Counted from the first letter of the stretch, positions 21,901-33,146 are shown. The stretch is DNA of 64,000 bases from Gymnopus androsaceus JB14 (GCA_009733575.1 ML769562.1:1-64000); one strand, 5' to 3'. Numbers and translations are program-made. Notes: a model not told the origin generated them from the sequence alone.

Positions 21901-24294
21901 GATGAAATCAAGGTGTATATTGAGGGTCATTATTTCTCATGTGCAGAAGCAGTCTGGCGTACACTTCATTTTGAAACCCACAAGCAGATTCCCAGTATAC
22001 AGGCTCTACAAATCCATGAGCCAAATATGCATCAGGTTACTTTCAATCCTCAAAATGACCTGCAGGCAGTTTTCAACAATGCTGATTTCACAGAAACTAC
22101 TCTTACTGCATTTTTCAAGCTCAATAGTTTGAACAATGCTGAAGGAGCTTTGGCACGCACTCTTCTTTATCATGACCTTCCAAATCACTTTGTTTTTGAA
22201 AAAGCCAACAAGAGGAATAATAAACCAGCACTGTGGAAGACTAGACAAAGGCAGTTTGCAATTGGGAGAATGTACTATGTACCACCAACTGGTGGTGAGC
22301 GCTTTTATATCAGAAAACTTTTGACTGTATTCCGGGGCCCAACCTCCTTTGAAAATCTTCGAACCGTCAATGGTTTCCTCTTTCCTATCTTTCGTGATGC
22401 CTGTCTTGCTAGAGGTTTACTTGCTGATGACAGGGAATAGCACCAGTGTTTAGAGGAGGCAAGACTAATTAAAAGCGGTGGACAGTTGCGCCAATTATTC
22501 TCTACCCTTCTTTTATTTTGCCAGGTCTCAAAACCAGAGGACCTTTGGTTAGCATTCCGTCAAGATCTTTGTGATGATGTCCATTACAAATTACAGCTGC
22601 TTGGGCTGGAGGAGGTGGATGAAGAAGACATTTATGATTATGGGTTGTACTTGTTGGAGGAAATTTTGCAAGAATCAGGAAGGGATCTTACCAACTACAA
22701 GGAGATGCCAACACCAAGAAGGGACTGGGGAGTGATGGGGGAAAATTGACTTATAGCAGACCAACTTAATTACAACTGTGATGATGAGCGTACTATGGCA
22801 AAAATCCGTGTTGCACAGCTCAACCAGGAGCAGTTCAATGCATATTCTACTATATTGCACAGAGTCAAGGATAAAGAAGCTATTGGAAACAACTTATTTT
22901 TTCTGGATGGTCCGGGTGGCACAGGTAAAACATTTATCTATATCACTTTGTGTCATACACTGTGGGGTGAAGGATCTGTTATCTTGTGTGTTGCATCTAC
23001 TGGAATTGCAGCTCTTATTCTACCTGGAGGAAGAACGGCCCATTCTATGCTTAAGATACCAATTGATGGTTTAAATGGTGTGTTATTTTTTCTTTACTAA
23101 TTGTATTAAATTATGCTGACTTACATTCCTTCAATGGCAGGCCAATCTACTTGCGATATTTCAAAAAACTCTTATAAAGGTGAGCTAATATGCATAGCAA
23201 AACTCATCATTTGGGATGAGGCTCCTATGCAGCACAAACATGCCTTTGAGGCTGTTGATCGTACACTCTGTGATATCAAGGAAACCTTTGATATTCCTTT
23301 TGGTGGTATTCCAGTTGTCTTTGGGGGTGACTTCAAGCAAATCCTTCCGGTTGTGCCAAAGGGTAGTCGTGAAGACATTGTCTCTGCCTGTCTTCAGAGA
23401 TCTTATCTTTGGCATGACCTTCAAATTCTCAAGTTACACCAAAACATGCGCCTTTCTCAGGATCCAGTGGAGCAAAATTTTGCACTATGGCTTTTTGGTA
23501 TTGGTAATGGTAAAGATATCTCTCCTCTGGATGGTACCATTTCATTTTCACCAGACATCAGGGTGTCATTCTATGACTCTCTGATATGTCATGTGTACTC
23601 TCAAGTTCAACCTGATGCTCAATTTGCTCCACCTGCAGAATATTTCTTAGACTGTGCTATTCTAGCACCAAGAAATGCAGACGTATCCACAACAAACGTT
23701 GATGTTCTCAGTCGTTTTCCAGGTGAGGAGTATATTTTTTTCAGCCAAGATAAAGCAGAAGAAGCAGATGGAAATGAAGGTGCATATCCTGAGGAGTTCC
23801 TTTGTGGGCTAGAGCCACCTGGAATGCCACCTGGTGAGCTTCATTTAAAGGTTGGATGTCCCCTCATACTCCTTAGGAATCTTGCACCTGTATGCAGGCT
23901 ATGCAATGGAACAAGGATGGTGGTTGTCCATGCAGAGAGCCGTGTGCTTGAGGTCAAGATTCTTGGAGGTGATCATAATGGCAAGCATGCATTCATACCT
24001 CGTATTCTCATTAGGCCCTCAGATAGAAATGGCTTACCATTTTATTTGGAGAGAATACAGTATCCTGTACATCTGGCTTTTGCCATGTCCATTAATAAGG
24101 CACAGGGACAGTCTCTCAAGCATGTGGGTCTTGACCTCCATGTACCAGTATTCACATATGGGCAACTATATGTTGCTTTATCCCGGGTCACTTCAAGCCA
24201 GCAGCTCTGCATCTTACTTTCTGATGATGATTCAAATTGTAGAACACCAAATATAGTATATAGTGAAGTACTTTTAGATTGCATTTGTAGATAG
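18913..24294 (+). pseudogene. Helitron Rep-helicase transposase, multi-exon, with lesions
   Basis: The N-terminal exons (18913 to about 19860) encode a disordered, Gln/Arg-rich region. From 19920 a Cys-rich part (VECPYCRALHWAQ) leads into the Helitron-like N domain. The Rep part shows FITITANPEW, the HUH motif LPHIHLLV just before an intron at about 21407-21462, and the paired tyrosines KYTVKYVHKG. The 5'-3' Pif1-type helicase has Walker A GPGGTGKTF, Walker B IIWDEAPMQ, an intron at about 23077-23142, and INKAQGQSL and YVALSRV near the end. Lesions are a one-base loss near 20355, TAG at 22438-22440 (Trp expected), and TGA at 22747-22749 (Arg possible). Helitrons transpose by rolling circle; this copy is unlikely to be active. 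Confidence 0.9.
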
Positions 24295-24319
24295 AATTCA
24301 AAATTGACAAAACTGCTGA

Positions 24320-26602
24320 TTAGGAGTTTGGAAATACACCTTTATCCAACCAAGATTCTGCATCACAGGTAGTATCTAATCCCAATTCCTTAGCTTCTTT
24401 AAGAGTTGCTATACCTGTCTCTGAGGTTTGCATCATAGAAGCCTGATTGAACCAGACCATACTTCCACATCCATCTGCCTCAGCCCAGGCAGGATTGTCT
24501 TCATGATATTTGCAGCTGCAGTAATACAGAGGAAAAGAATTATCTGGTGTAGGGTGTTCACCATTTGATGTTGTGTAGACGGGAAGGTCTAAAAAAACAA
24601 GATAAGACATAAGGCTTGAATTAGAAGGCAAGATTATACATACGGGAAAGGTCTACATTGAAGTGAAGGAATAGAGAAGATGGATAAAAGATAAAAACAC
24701 CTGGAGGAAGTTCTACAACAATGCCAGCCTCCCATATAACTAGCCAACATTTTTCTCTGTGATTAAAATGACCTGTGCAGACCTCAGTAAGCAATGGCCA
24801 AAAAGTGTAAATGGGCTCACCATAAACAAAAACCATACACAAACCAAAAGCAATGTTTTTCCAGTCAACATGAGGCCTGCAGAAAACTCGACGGACCCCA
24901 GGTCTGGGGGCATTGAGGCAAAAGTTGAAAAACAAGCCAAACTTTGCATCAATATTGTAGTTTGCCTTCATGTAGTCAATGGAGGCTTGGTACCGCTCTG
25001 CTATGACTGGGAAATGGCTATGAAGCATGCTGCAGCCATACTCACTAAAACAGAGTAAGTATTAGAAATATTTGGGTAAAAGAAGGAAGCCCTACCTCAG
25101 TTGATAAAGGGTTGAGCCAGGTTTGAAAAAATGGGAAATGGCTGCATCATTGTCTTGCTGGAACTGATTTGCAGCAGGGATCTAAAAGAAAGTTAAAGAG
25201 ATTTGCAAAAGCAACAGCTAAAGTGAAAAGATTGACCTTTTTATTATTCCTATCATGACCAGCTATAGAAAACCAGTGCTCTCCACGAGAGTTTTGAAGC
25301 ATATCACCTTCAGTGAAGGGTTTCAGAATTGCTTTCACAAACTCAGGAACCAGAGCATTGATGGCAGGTAGCATGGTGTTCAACATATTTGTAGTAAGAT
25401 TTGATCTGAGGAAGAATAGCCTTCCCTGAGCATCACAGACAGCAGTCGCCTTATGTCTGAGCACAAAGTAAGTAGGGGACAGGGCTTGGAAGGAAGCAGT
25501 GCATACGGCTTATAGGGAATACAGGTAATGCCCTCCAAGATTTTTCTGGTTGCTTCTGAAGACGAGTCTGACAGCCCCTCTTGAATGAGATCCCTGAGGT
25601 CTTCTGATACCCGTAGACCCATCCATGCAGGTTTCAAGATTCTTGAATCTTGTGTGATGTCAAAGCCCACAGTTACCGCATGGGTCTCAGTCAGTCTGGC
25701 GTGTTTTTGACTGAGGGACCACCTTCGCAGCTGCCGCTTTCACTCCTTTCTATGATTGGGCCCAGAAAGGCCCTCCAGCTTTGGACGAAAGTAGCGAGTA
25801 TGTGGATTGAAATCTTTGGGCGAGTAAGAGACTAATGGAATCTGCAGGGCTTCAGACATGAAGGACAAGGGCTGGTGCGCTTTGGTAGAAGCTCCTGCAG
25901 TGCTTCCGTTTGACCTAGCTGTCTTGAAAGCAGCAGAAGGGGTAGCTGCTCCTGAGCTTTTAGTGCTCTGTGAGGGGGTTGAGAGGCTCGCAGCTTTTGA
26001 GGTTTAGCGCAAGTAGATGGAGCACGAACGGCAGTAATCTGTCTTGCAGAGCGTGGGGGAGGAGATGGCATTTTGTTGGTGGATTTCCTTTTTCTGCAAT
26101 AAGGGGCGTTGAGGTGTAGTAAAAAATAAGATCAAATGGGCATACCTGGACAAATTTTCTTCATTAGGTGTCTCCTCTTCCTCCTCTGGGACCTCCATGT
26201 TGACATCGTAGGCAAAAGTAGCAGCATCGGGCCCATCTTGAGCACTGCCATTATTGTCCAGAGGTCCACGGGTGTCTTCTTGTTCGTCATTGGCACCACT
26301 GGCTTTGGCAAAGGCTTCAAAGTCAGGGTCAATGTTCCAGAGGTCATTGTGGGGAGAGAAGTGGCGAAGAATGCCCAAAGATTCTAACTGAACCTCAAGA
26401 GGCTCAAGCACGTCTACATTTGATGCATTCAACCTCAGTTCTTTGATCTGAGGGAGTCTGGAGGGTTGAATAAGTGGCAGCAGCTAGCTAAGGTTTGAAA
26501 GGAGCTTACCTTTGGCTCAAGGCTGCCATTGCAAGACAGGATGACCGGCGCAGCTGAAGCTGCATGGTGGTGGTTGCGTGTCAAGTTGAGTGTAAGCTGC
26601 AT
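24320..26602 (-). pseudogene. Fungal TET/JBP-type 2-oxoglutarate/Fe(II) dioxygenase, two lesions
   Basis: Eight exons on the minus strand: 26602-26510, 26447-26146, 26093-25507, 25456-25237, 25181-25096, 25044-24821, 24772-24644 and 24588-24320. Phases agree at every junction except that exon 3 is one base short (frame change near 25995). It also has TGA at 25742-25740 where CGA would fit. Repaired length would be about 636 aa. The N-terminus is disordered with a basic RKRKSTNK. The catalytic part has RGEHWFSIAGHDRNNKK, then PHVDWKNIAFG with the metal-binding H-x-D, then WEAGIVVELPPGVF and SSLFLHFNVD with the second His. The family oxidises 5-methylcytosine and is expanded in mushrooms. Assignment is from motif memory, not a search. 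Confidence 0.7.
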
Positions 26603-26978
26603 GGCATGACCTCATCTACTCACTTCAAGTCCTGATTCAGCAAAAATAGAAACTTAAGCATTTAGTGCAGTAGGTACTAAAGTTTGTGGTTGTATTTAAT
26701 AGTAATGCCACAAATGCAGTTAGTGCAGTTGGGGTCAAGCCAACAGGAGACCTAGGTAAAGTACTACGATGGAAGGGTAAGGCCGGTGAACCTGTATAAA
26801 ATGACAGCGGTCACTCACACACACCCGGGCCTCTAGGTACGAGCCATCTCGAGATTCGTCAGCTGAGTCATATGCACCACTTTGCTTTCCTCAGATACAG
26901 TTCCGCTCCTGTACTCTGGGTCTCTGGGTCCATTCCCGATTTTCAGCTTAAGTGGTAGCTTGCAGCCTGATCATCAAC
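26603..26978. other. Spacer with no recognised gene
   Basis: This is the 5' flank of the TET/JBP-like gene. It contains a short ACACACACCC stretch near 26816-26826. No conserved frame or RNA gene is seen. Confidence 0.5.
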
Positions 26979-27450
26979 TCACCTTGTCGACGGCAGCACC
27001 TTCACCTCCAGTACCCTCATCTTCCTCAGGCTGCGCCTCCAACCACATCTCCTGAAACCCCAAAACCATGTCGCTGCTCCTAAACTCTCACTAAACCCAT
27101 TCGAAAGCTTTAAACTCTTGTCAAACTTCCCAACCTGCTGTGCAACGTCTACAACTCTCTCCAAACTGCATTTCATCTCCTCGACCCCAGACTCGGACGT
27201 GCCAAGGTAATAGTCATACTGCTCCAGGTGCGGGGGTGTGCAATGGATGGCCCGGAGAAGAAGAGCCACATTGAAGTAGATGCATTCAAGGCACTGGGGG
27301 TGAGAAGCTACTTGCATGAGGTAGCGTTGGAGATTAGGGCCCTGAATATGGATGCCAGCGTTAATTCAAAACCAAAAAAGCAGAACATCTACATACCATT
27401 CTCCCATAGTTTGATTAAGACAGCCCAAGCAAATGTGGGTGAAGATTGAG
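26979..27450 (-). pseudogene. Fragment of a hypothetical protein, probably two exons
   Basis: The main exon (about 27343-26979) encodes NLQRYLMQVASHPQC, then YFNVALLLRAIHCTPPHL and EQYDYYLGTSESGVEEM, an amphipathic helical pattern. Upstream, a donor-like GTATGTAG and an acceptor before GGCCCTAATC suggest a 5' exon at about 27450-27400. I do not recognise the family. No start or stop that would make a complete gene is clear, and the neighbouring fragment belongs to an unrelated protein, so it may be a captured gene piece. Confidence 0.35.
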
Positions 27451-27769
27451 GCGTGAACCTAAGCCGCAACCAGCAAAAGCTAAAGCCTGACCACGGCAAC
27501 TGATGTAGGCGTGTGTGCGTAAGTGAATAAGTTGCTGAATTCGTAGAACGACAAATGTACGTTTTAGGATCCTCCAAAACTGCAATCAAGTGGATTTCTA
27601 GCACCAGCATAACCGACTCCAACAAGGTCCGCATGCGAGGCGTGTAGTGTGCAGCTGTTGCTGTAATTTCTCATTGGCATAATTAATGCAGACAAGTTCT
27701 GAGATGGGGGAATAAGAATCAAGAACAAATCCGAAAGAAAGGGTCTCACAGTTTGAAAGTGCTCAAAGC

Positions 27770-28265
27770 CATGTTGATGAGCTTAGATGTCGATATCCAG
27801 TTGCATTGCTGTTGAGTCCAAAGTTTGTGCGTTCCTCTGGAGAAGCACCTTCACAGAGCTGGTAAAATATGTGGTAATTCCTTTCAGAGCATTGTTGGAA
27901 GGATATGCGGGAGCGCTCGAGAAGGTGCGTTCGGATCCGCACCAACAATGGGGGATTGGTCATCGAATATAATTTACACGCACAAGTTGAGAAACTACTG
28001 TGGCAAGGAGCACCATGACTGCATACCTGAGTGTATTTTCCAAACCTCGACGAGAATGGGATTGGTTGCAAGCACTTGGTGCTCAACAGACTTAGAACTG
28101 GTAGTCTCGTGAACGGTATTGGGCTTTGCAGAGGTCATGTACCTCACGATGTATTTTGGCGATTCGGCTTTCCCAGCACCACTGAAAGAAGTGAGTCTCT
28201 GGAGCAGAACCGTGCATTGCAAGAGCCATCTCCAGCCGACCTCAATGATTGCAAAGAGCTGTTTA
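27770..28265 (-). pseudogene. Fragment of a class V-type myosin motor domain
   Basis: From 28265 downwards the translation gives KQLFAIIEVGWRW, then SGAGKAESPKYIVRYMTS (the P-loop SGAGKTxSAKYIMRY, with Thr changed to Ala), HQVLATNPI, and SSRFGKYTQ, which is switch I. Between ATNPI and SSRFGKY about 13 residues of the usual sequence are missing. After an intron-like gap come IRTHLLERSR and ERNYHIFYQLCEGA, both typical of myosin V. Frame changes and the missing switch I approach make it a dead fragment, with no tail or converter in the window. It is a single motor piece beside unrelated fragments, as in gene-fragment capture. Confidence 0.8.
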
Positions 28266-28403
28266 AAGTCAAGAGAAGGGACGCTGGGGGGAGAAGGTCA
28301 GCAACCCAACAACAACTCGCGCAATCGAGGGCACGTACCTCAACTTCGCGTTGACGTCGCCCAAGCATGCTCAAGAACGCCCCCGCTTTCGCGTGTACTT
28401 TGG

Positions 28404-29231
28404 TTAGACTACCTGCTTTTGAGAGGAGCTCGCGTTGGCAGGAGAGGGGGTGTGTTGAAAGACTGACGTGTTGTTTGCAAGGGTGAGATCTCGGTGCGGT
28501 TTCTTGGATGTGGAAAGTGGCGGCGCTGGGTTGTCAGCGGGTGTGGGCATGGTTAGTGCACTGAACCAGGGCAGGCTCTTCTCTTTCAGAGCCCGGTCAA
28601 GGAGGACTTCAAGCTCCTCGCATTGAGCCACGACGGTTGCATGGCTGGTTGCAAAGGAAAGGGGTGGCGGTACCGTGACTGGACCAACCTGCCACCCCAC
28701 GCCTTTGCCAGCGGCCGTTCTACCTCTCGTGGATGTGCAAAGCTGCGGGTGAGGTGCAGTGGAGGACACCCCAATGTGACCTGGAAGACAGAGCGTTAGA
28801 GTTTGGGGCGGGGTTGAAGGTGGTGACGCCATTAGAGAACTGTTCCACGCGTTTGTGTGCAGAATGCGGGGGGGAAAAGTGGTATAGGTTGGGGAGGGCA
28901 CTGGTGCAGCGGTTAGTATGTGGGGGTCTGCTGGAAGGACAAAAAACCAATACCTGGCATTAGTGAGTGGCCCACCAAGCTCAGCACGTATTATTTTGCG
29001 AAGGCTGGGCACAAAAGCCGCGTAAAATGCGGCGTAAATGACAGTAGCAGGAGCTAAGCAGAGCATTCCGAAAACAAGTCGGATTGAAAAGGAGGCAGAG
29101 GAGCCAGGGCTAGGGGATGAAGAGGTCCCAAGAGAAGAGGGGGAGGAGGAGCCGTGAGAAGAGGAAGGGAAGGGGAGCGAGGATGGAGGAGTGGAAGAAA
29201 GAAAGATCGTGATGAATAATAAACAAACCAA
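28404..29231 (-). CDS. Hypothetical protein with N-terminal hydrophobic segments
   Basis: The 275-codon frame begins with a hydrophobic stretch (VCLLFITIFL), a Ser/Pro-rich linker, a second hydrophobic segment (LVFGMLCLAPATVIYAAFYA) and a Pro/Thr-rich remainder. No ATG opens the frame at 29231 (the codon is TTG), and a donor-like GTATTGG follows PLTNAR, so the true structure probably includes introns. The last part has EELEVLLDRALKEKSLPW, a possible helix. The family is not recognised. It may be a captured or decayed membrane-protein gene. Confidence 0.3.
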   Translation of the reverse strand: MVCLLFITIFLSSTPPSSLPFPSSSHGSSSPSSLGTSSSPSPGSSASFSIRLVFGMLCLAPATVIYAAFYAAFVPSLRKIIRAELGGPLTNARYWFFVLPADPHILTAAPVPSPTYTTFPPRILHTNAWNSSLMASPPSTPPQTLTLCLPGHIGVSSTAPHPQLCTSTRGRTAAGKGVGWQVGPVTVPPPLSFATSHATVVAQCEELEVLLDRALKEKSLPWFSALTMPTPADNPAPPLSTSKKPHRDLTLANNTSVFQHTPSPANASSSQKQVV

Positions 29232-29356
29232 TTGCGCAATCGATTAGCGCCACGCGGTCCGAGTCAGCCGGCGCCAAATTGGCGCCTATTAACTTGTTCC
29301 CTTTGACTCTCATCGAATCTTGTCTCCCGCAGGGAGACTCTCGCAAGCAAGCTTGC
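29231..29356. repeat. Cluster of four perfect short palindromes
   Basis: In 126 bp there are ATTGCGCAAT (29231-29240), GGCGCCAA-A-TTGGCGCC (29270-29286), GTCTCCC-gca-GGGAGAC (29322-29338) and GCAAGC-aa-GCTTGC (29343-29356). All arms are perfect. Such hairpins occur near the 3' ends of Helitrons and at replication or recombination sites, but no CTRR terminus was established. Confidence 0.7.
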
Positions 29357-30130
29357 TACACTGCATAAATTCATGCCACGTCATCAGGACCTCAATTTTC
29401 AAGTGCCTGCCGCTTCTTTTTATACCAGATAATTCTTTTTATTTGGAATACTTAATTCTTTTTATATCTAAGCATTGTGCGGATGATAAGGTAGGAGATT
29501 TTGTGTGACTGCACACAGGAATGCACAACCATCATTTGAGTTGAATCAGTCAGGTAGAGAGCTCATTAACGTGTCAAATAAAACTTGCGTCGAAACCTAA
29601 AGCTCACACGTGATTTGCACCTGACAAAAAATCGGAATCGCACCCAGCAGCTTTAGCTACCACCTGTGTCATTTTAGTTGCCCACCCGCGCAGGGCTAAA
29701 GCCCAGCCAAACCCTTCACAAGTAGGATTACATTTCAACTAATTACAACCAATTACATTTGCGGTTTACCATTACTTATCTCAAGCTAGCGGCTTATCCC
29801 GGCATGACTCGGCGGAGATTTTGTGCATTAATTAAGTGCTGAAAAAGCGTGAGACATTTATCAACTTTCTTCTCAATTTATACTTCGACAAGGAAATATT
29901 CAAGTAAGTACCCCTTCTCTACAAGGATTTGCTTTTGCTGATGGCTCTCCAATGCCAGACACTTGTGGCAGAGATTCTCTAAGTTTGAATGCCCGTTGCA
30001 AACTCCGATCTCCTTGCAGCACTCTACAAGACCTTAAGCGGTAACCGTGACTTGGTTACAGACCCCCTGCAGCTAATAATCAGTTCAACGGGTTTAAAAA
30101 TACCATGCTCCAGAACCTTCCCACACTTCC
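29357..30130. other. Spacer, A/T-rich, no gene seen
   Basis: There is no open frame with recognisable content. The right part leads into the promoter of the next gene. Confidence 0.5.
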
Positions 30131-30135
30131 TGCAC

Positions 30136-30145
30136 CTATATAAAG
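30136..30145 (+). promoter_or_regulatory. TATA box upstream of the first MDID gene
   Basis: CTATATAAAG lies about 165 bp before the ATG at 30302 and is followed by a pyrimidine-rich leader, a layout usual for fungal promoters. A short upstream frame (MYATPLLFFTILCSFLLL, 30222-30278) lies in the leader. Confidence 0.5.
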
Positions 30146-30301
30146 CAGCTGGCCACCGCCTTGCTTCTCCTTTCACTTCTCTTGAACCACCACCTGCAAC
30201 CTACCACTACCACAACATAATTATGTACGCAACTCCGCTTCTCTTTTTTACCATCCTTTGCTCATTCCTCTTACTCTAGGTCTCTCAACACTGACATTGA
30301 G

Positions 30302-30819
30302 ATGATTTATAGTCCTCCTGTTGACGGCAACCATATGGACATAGACTCTCCAGTCAAAACCATTAAATTTTCTGACTGTTGTGCTGACCTCAAGGTGTGT
30401 AATACAACATGTCCTTGCTTGGCATTTCTGACCTCAATTTCTAGCATCTACTTCTCTCTCCTGTCAAGCTTAAGCCAGATTGTAAATCACACAAGCCTCA
30501 CAGACAACGTCGTAACTTGGAAAACGCTTTAGTGGGTCTTCATCTTTATCTTTATGTCTAATCTCCTTTATTAATGACCCGTCTTAGCTTGATTCTAACT
30601 TTGACTGGCTTGACAAATCCCAACTAGAAACTCTTACTCGACCTCAAAGACTGGAATGCTGAGCATATCTTGACCAGCTCCAGTCTTGATACATTGCACA
30701 ACTTGGCCTCCAGGTTTCAAAACAAAGGGAGGAGAGACAACAACGCCGCTCACAAAGAGGGGTTAATTCCGCCAGAGATGTACTGCACTCAAACACCAAC
30801 CAAACCGGTGACCTCCTAG
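30302..30819 (+). CDS. Small MDID-family protein A (123 aa, three exons)
   Basis: Exons are 30302-30394, 30445-30531 and 30628-30819, all phase 0, with GT..AG introns of 50 and 96 bp. The product starts MIYSPPVDGNHMDIDSPVK, continues with a basic segment HKPHRQRRNLENALK, and ends in an amphipathic part (LLLDLKDWNAEHIL, SRFQNKGRRDNN). No known domain is recognised. The MDIDSP start, the early phase-0 intron and the Arg-rich second exon recur in two further genes downstream, which suggests a tandem family. It may be a small nucleic-acid-binding or nuclear protein; that is inference from composition. Confidence 0.6.
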
Positions 30820-31127
30820 CTACGAAGCTCAGCTATCTTCATGTTTAGCTTAGAACCTTACAAACACCTTGCTATGCTCTTTTTCTATTACCCATGGTCC
30901 TTCTTGCCATTTCCTTCTGCACTTTGCATTTTTTGTACATACCACACAATAGCCCTGAATAATTGTATGTACTGCGCAATAGCCCTGAACCGCCGCACAA
31001 AGACCACCCAATAATTTTTCCCTAAAGCTCTAGAACCCCTTAAGCGAGCAAGCTCCCAGTGTCTTGAATTCAGCCATTAATAGCCTCTCCATTCTTAGTC
31101 AATATTAATCAGCTCTTTGTTGTAAGT

Positions 31128-31766
31128 ATGGCAACGCCTTGTTCACGTTCAACCACAGCCATGGCAGAAACCCCCATGAATATTGACTCTCCTCCAATTG
31201 CCTCTCATTTTGGACCTCTCCGTAGAAAGCTCTGTCTTAAACCTCACCAACATCCCCTTGGACTACACGTAGGCACCTATGCCTTTTTCTTGAAATAAAT
31301 TCTGACTTATTTATCTTGTACTTACAGCGGTCAACGCGTTTTTTTCGTGGATATCCCGTAAGGCTTTTCCACCTCACCGAGCCATTATCAGCACATAACC
31401 GCATCTTAGGATCCCAATAAAGACTGGTTAAATTCCTCATTGAATGCCAATGCTCGACATGCAAGGTTTCTTGAATGTTGCAAGGCAAGAAGAGCACAGG
31501 AAGCTTTAAGGGGTGATTATCAGGTATTTCTTCCACCACATTATCACCCTCGGTCACTGAAACAGCTTCAGAGTTTTATTCAGCAAAAAGCACTTATTGC
31601 AGCAATAAAAGAAGGGCTGCAAGCCAGGCGCGACAAAATAATGCAGGACCGTCAACATCATGAAAGCACACTTGCATCTATTACAAACACCTTTAACCAA
31701 CTCGCACTTGAGCCAAAGTCATCAGTAGATGATATTATTGCTCCCTTTTCAAACATTAGAGTATAG
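31128..31766 (+). CDS. Small MNID-family protein B (175 aa, three exons)
   Basis: Exons are 31128-31268, 31328-31357 and 31410-31766, all phase 0. The N-terminus contains ETPMNIDSPPIASHFGPL. The 10-codon middle exon is RSTRFFRGYP. The last exon starts DPNKDWLNSSLNANARHA, which resembles the DLKDWNAEHIL stretch of gene A, and continues as a long helical, Arg/Gln-rich region (EALRGDYQVF, LKQLQSFIQQKALIAAIKEG) that may form a coiled coil. The domain is unknown. It lies 300 bp after gene A on the same strand. Confidence 0.55.
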
Positions 31767-31861
31767 TAGATAGATTAAAATTTTTTCCTTTGAACAATAT
31801 CCATTTTCAACTTCACTCTGAAATTTCTCTGTGAAATCGCGTAGAATTATCTCAATAGCCA

Positions 31862-32900
31862 CAGTCACAAGATCATTGTCACAGCAACTCCAGCAGTTCT
31901 AGACTGTTCTCGAACATTATCCCATGCTTATAAGGAGAAGCTCGCTTTGAAGTTCACCCCCACCAATCATGCCCACTGTGCTTTCTCCACCACTGCGCCT
32001 GCTCCCAAATCACTTTCTTTGTGGTCCGGCTCTGCTGTCGTTCATGGCCAGGCAGTTTTAACCTGTTGACACTATTTGACTCCCGACAAACCAAACAATG
32101 CTTTGCTTTTTGACATCAACCTGTATCTGTATGGGTCTACTTCTGCAGACCATATAGTTGGGCTTTGCTTTTACTTTAAGCAGGCCAATGATCAATTTTC
32201 TTCCGAAGATGAGCCTGAAGTTGCTGATGTTACTGCAAACGTGAGCATACTGCATTTTATTTTCAAGGATTATTTCACTAATGTGTTCTACTAGATTACC
32301 TTCATGCCTCAATCTGAAGAAGCAGTAAAATCTCTACTCCCTGAGGATGCCTCACCTTCTGAATACTCTTTTATTGGCAAACTTATTAGAGTAAGAACTT
32401 TACTCGCTGCACATTATCTGACTTAACTGACTGGCAATACCTATAGCTTGATCTCATTGGTCTTCAAAGTCAAGGTTTTGATTGCAAGTGTAGACCTATA
32501 TTTTCTGTTTCCAGTCTAGCGTCACCGGTGGACAATACAACCAGATCCTTCACTCTTACTGCTTCACTGTATACCAAGCTTGTGAAAGACAACAAATTTC
32601 CATCCGCGTTCTCATCCACATTCACTATTCCCAAAATACCAAGGTGGTCCAAGTTGCCCACTATTGTGGAAGGTGGACATGTTACTGCAGAAGGTTTTGG
32701 TGTCTCCATAGCTAGAGACGGCGATGGGTTTGTTCAGACTATTATTGTTGAGGTGGAGAAGGTTACCCTTCAGGGGAAGCCTTCCATGCCACCAGTTCGA
32801 AAATCTCTTCGTAAGTCCTTGCTTTTAATTTATTGTAGTCAAAGTACTCACTGAATACCTTAGCTATATCCTCGACTGTAGGAGTCAAAAGACAAAACAA
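31862..32900 (+). pseudogene. Hypothetical gene C, beta-rich protein, one in-frame TGA
   Basis: The first exon (from about 31862) reads SHKIIVTATPAVLDCSRTL and reaches GQAVLTC, then TGA at 32067-32069, and continues in the same frame as HYLTPDKPNNALLFDINLYL. Introns follow at about 32240-32294 and 32396-32447. The last part has PKIPRWSKLPTIVEGGHV and VQTIIVEVEKVTLQGK, an alternating pattern suggesting a beta barrel. CGA in place of TGA would keep the frame open. I do not recognise the family; an OB-fold is possible but unproven. The 3' end, near 32816, may continue in further exons. Confidence 0.4.
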
Positions 32901-33146
32901 ATTTAGTTACACAGATAGTGTCAAAAAGGCTCACACTAGCTGAAAGAATTATTGCTTTTTACTTCATCTACTCACGCTATCCCTAACTTGTACATATCGT
33001 AACAAAAGTCCTTGACATTGAATGCTGCCCTCTGAATAAGCTGAATCGGAATAGAACTACCAATTGCTTAAGTCAGCAGGCTATATATTTGCAACCTTCA
33101 AAAATTGTTGACGAACTTTTCTCTTAACTCTCCATACTTTTTACAC

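Noticed and set aside
24759..25058. Plus-strand frame opposite the TET/JBP-like gene
   Set aside because: The minus strand shows conserved motifs and matched splice phases; this frame is a shadow.
29269..29360. Helitron 3' terminus
   Set aside because: Hairpins fit in style, but no CTRR followed by T could be placed at the right distance, and the helicase ends 5 kb away, so it is kept only as a palindrome cluster.
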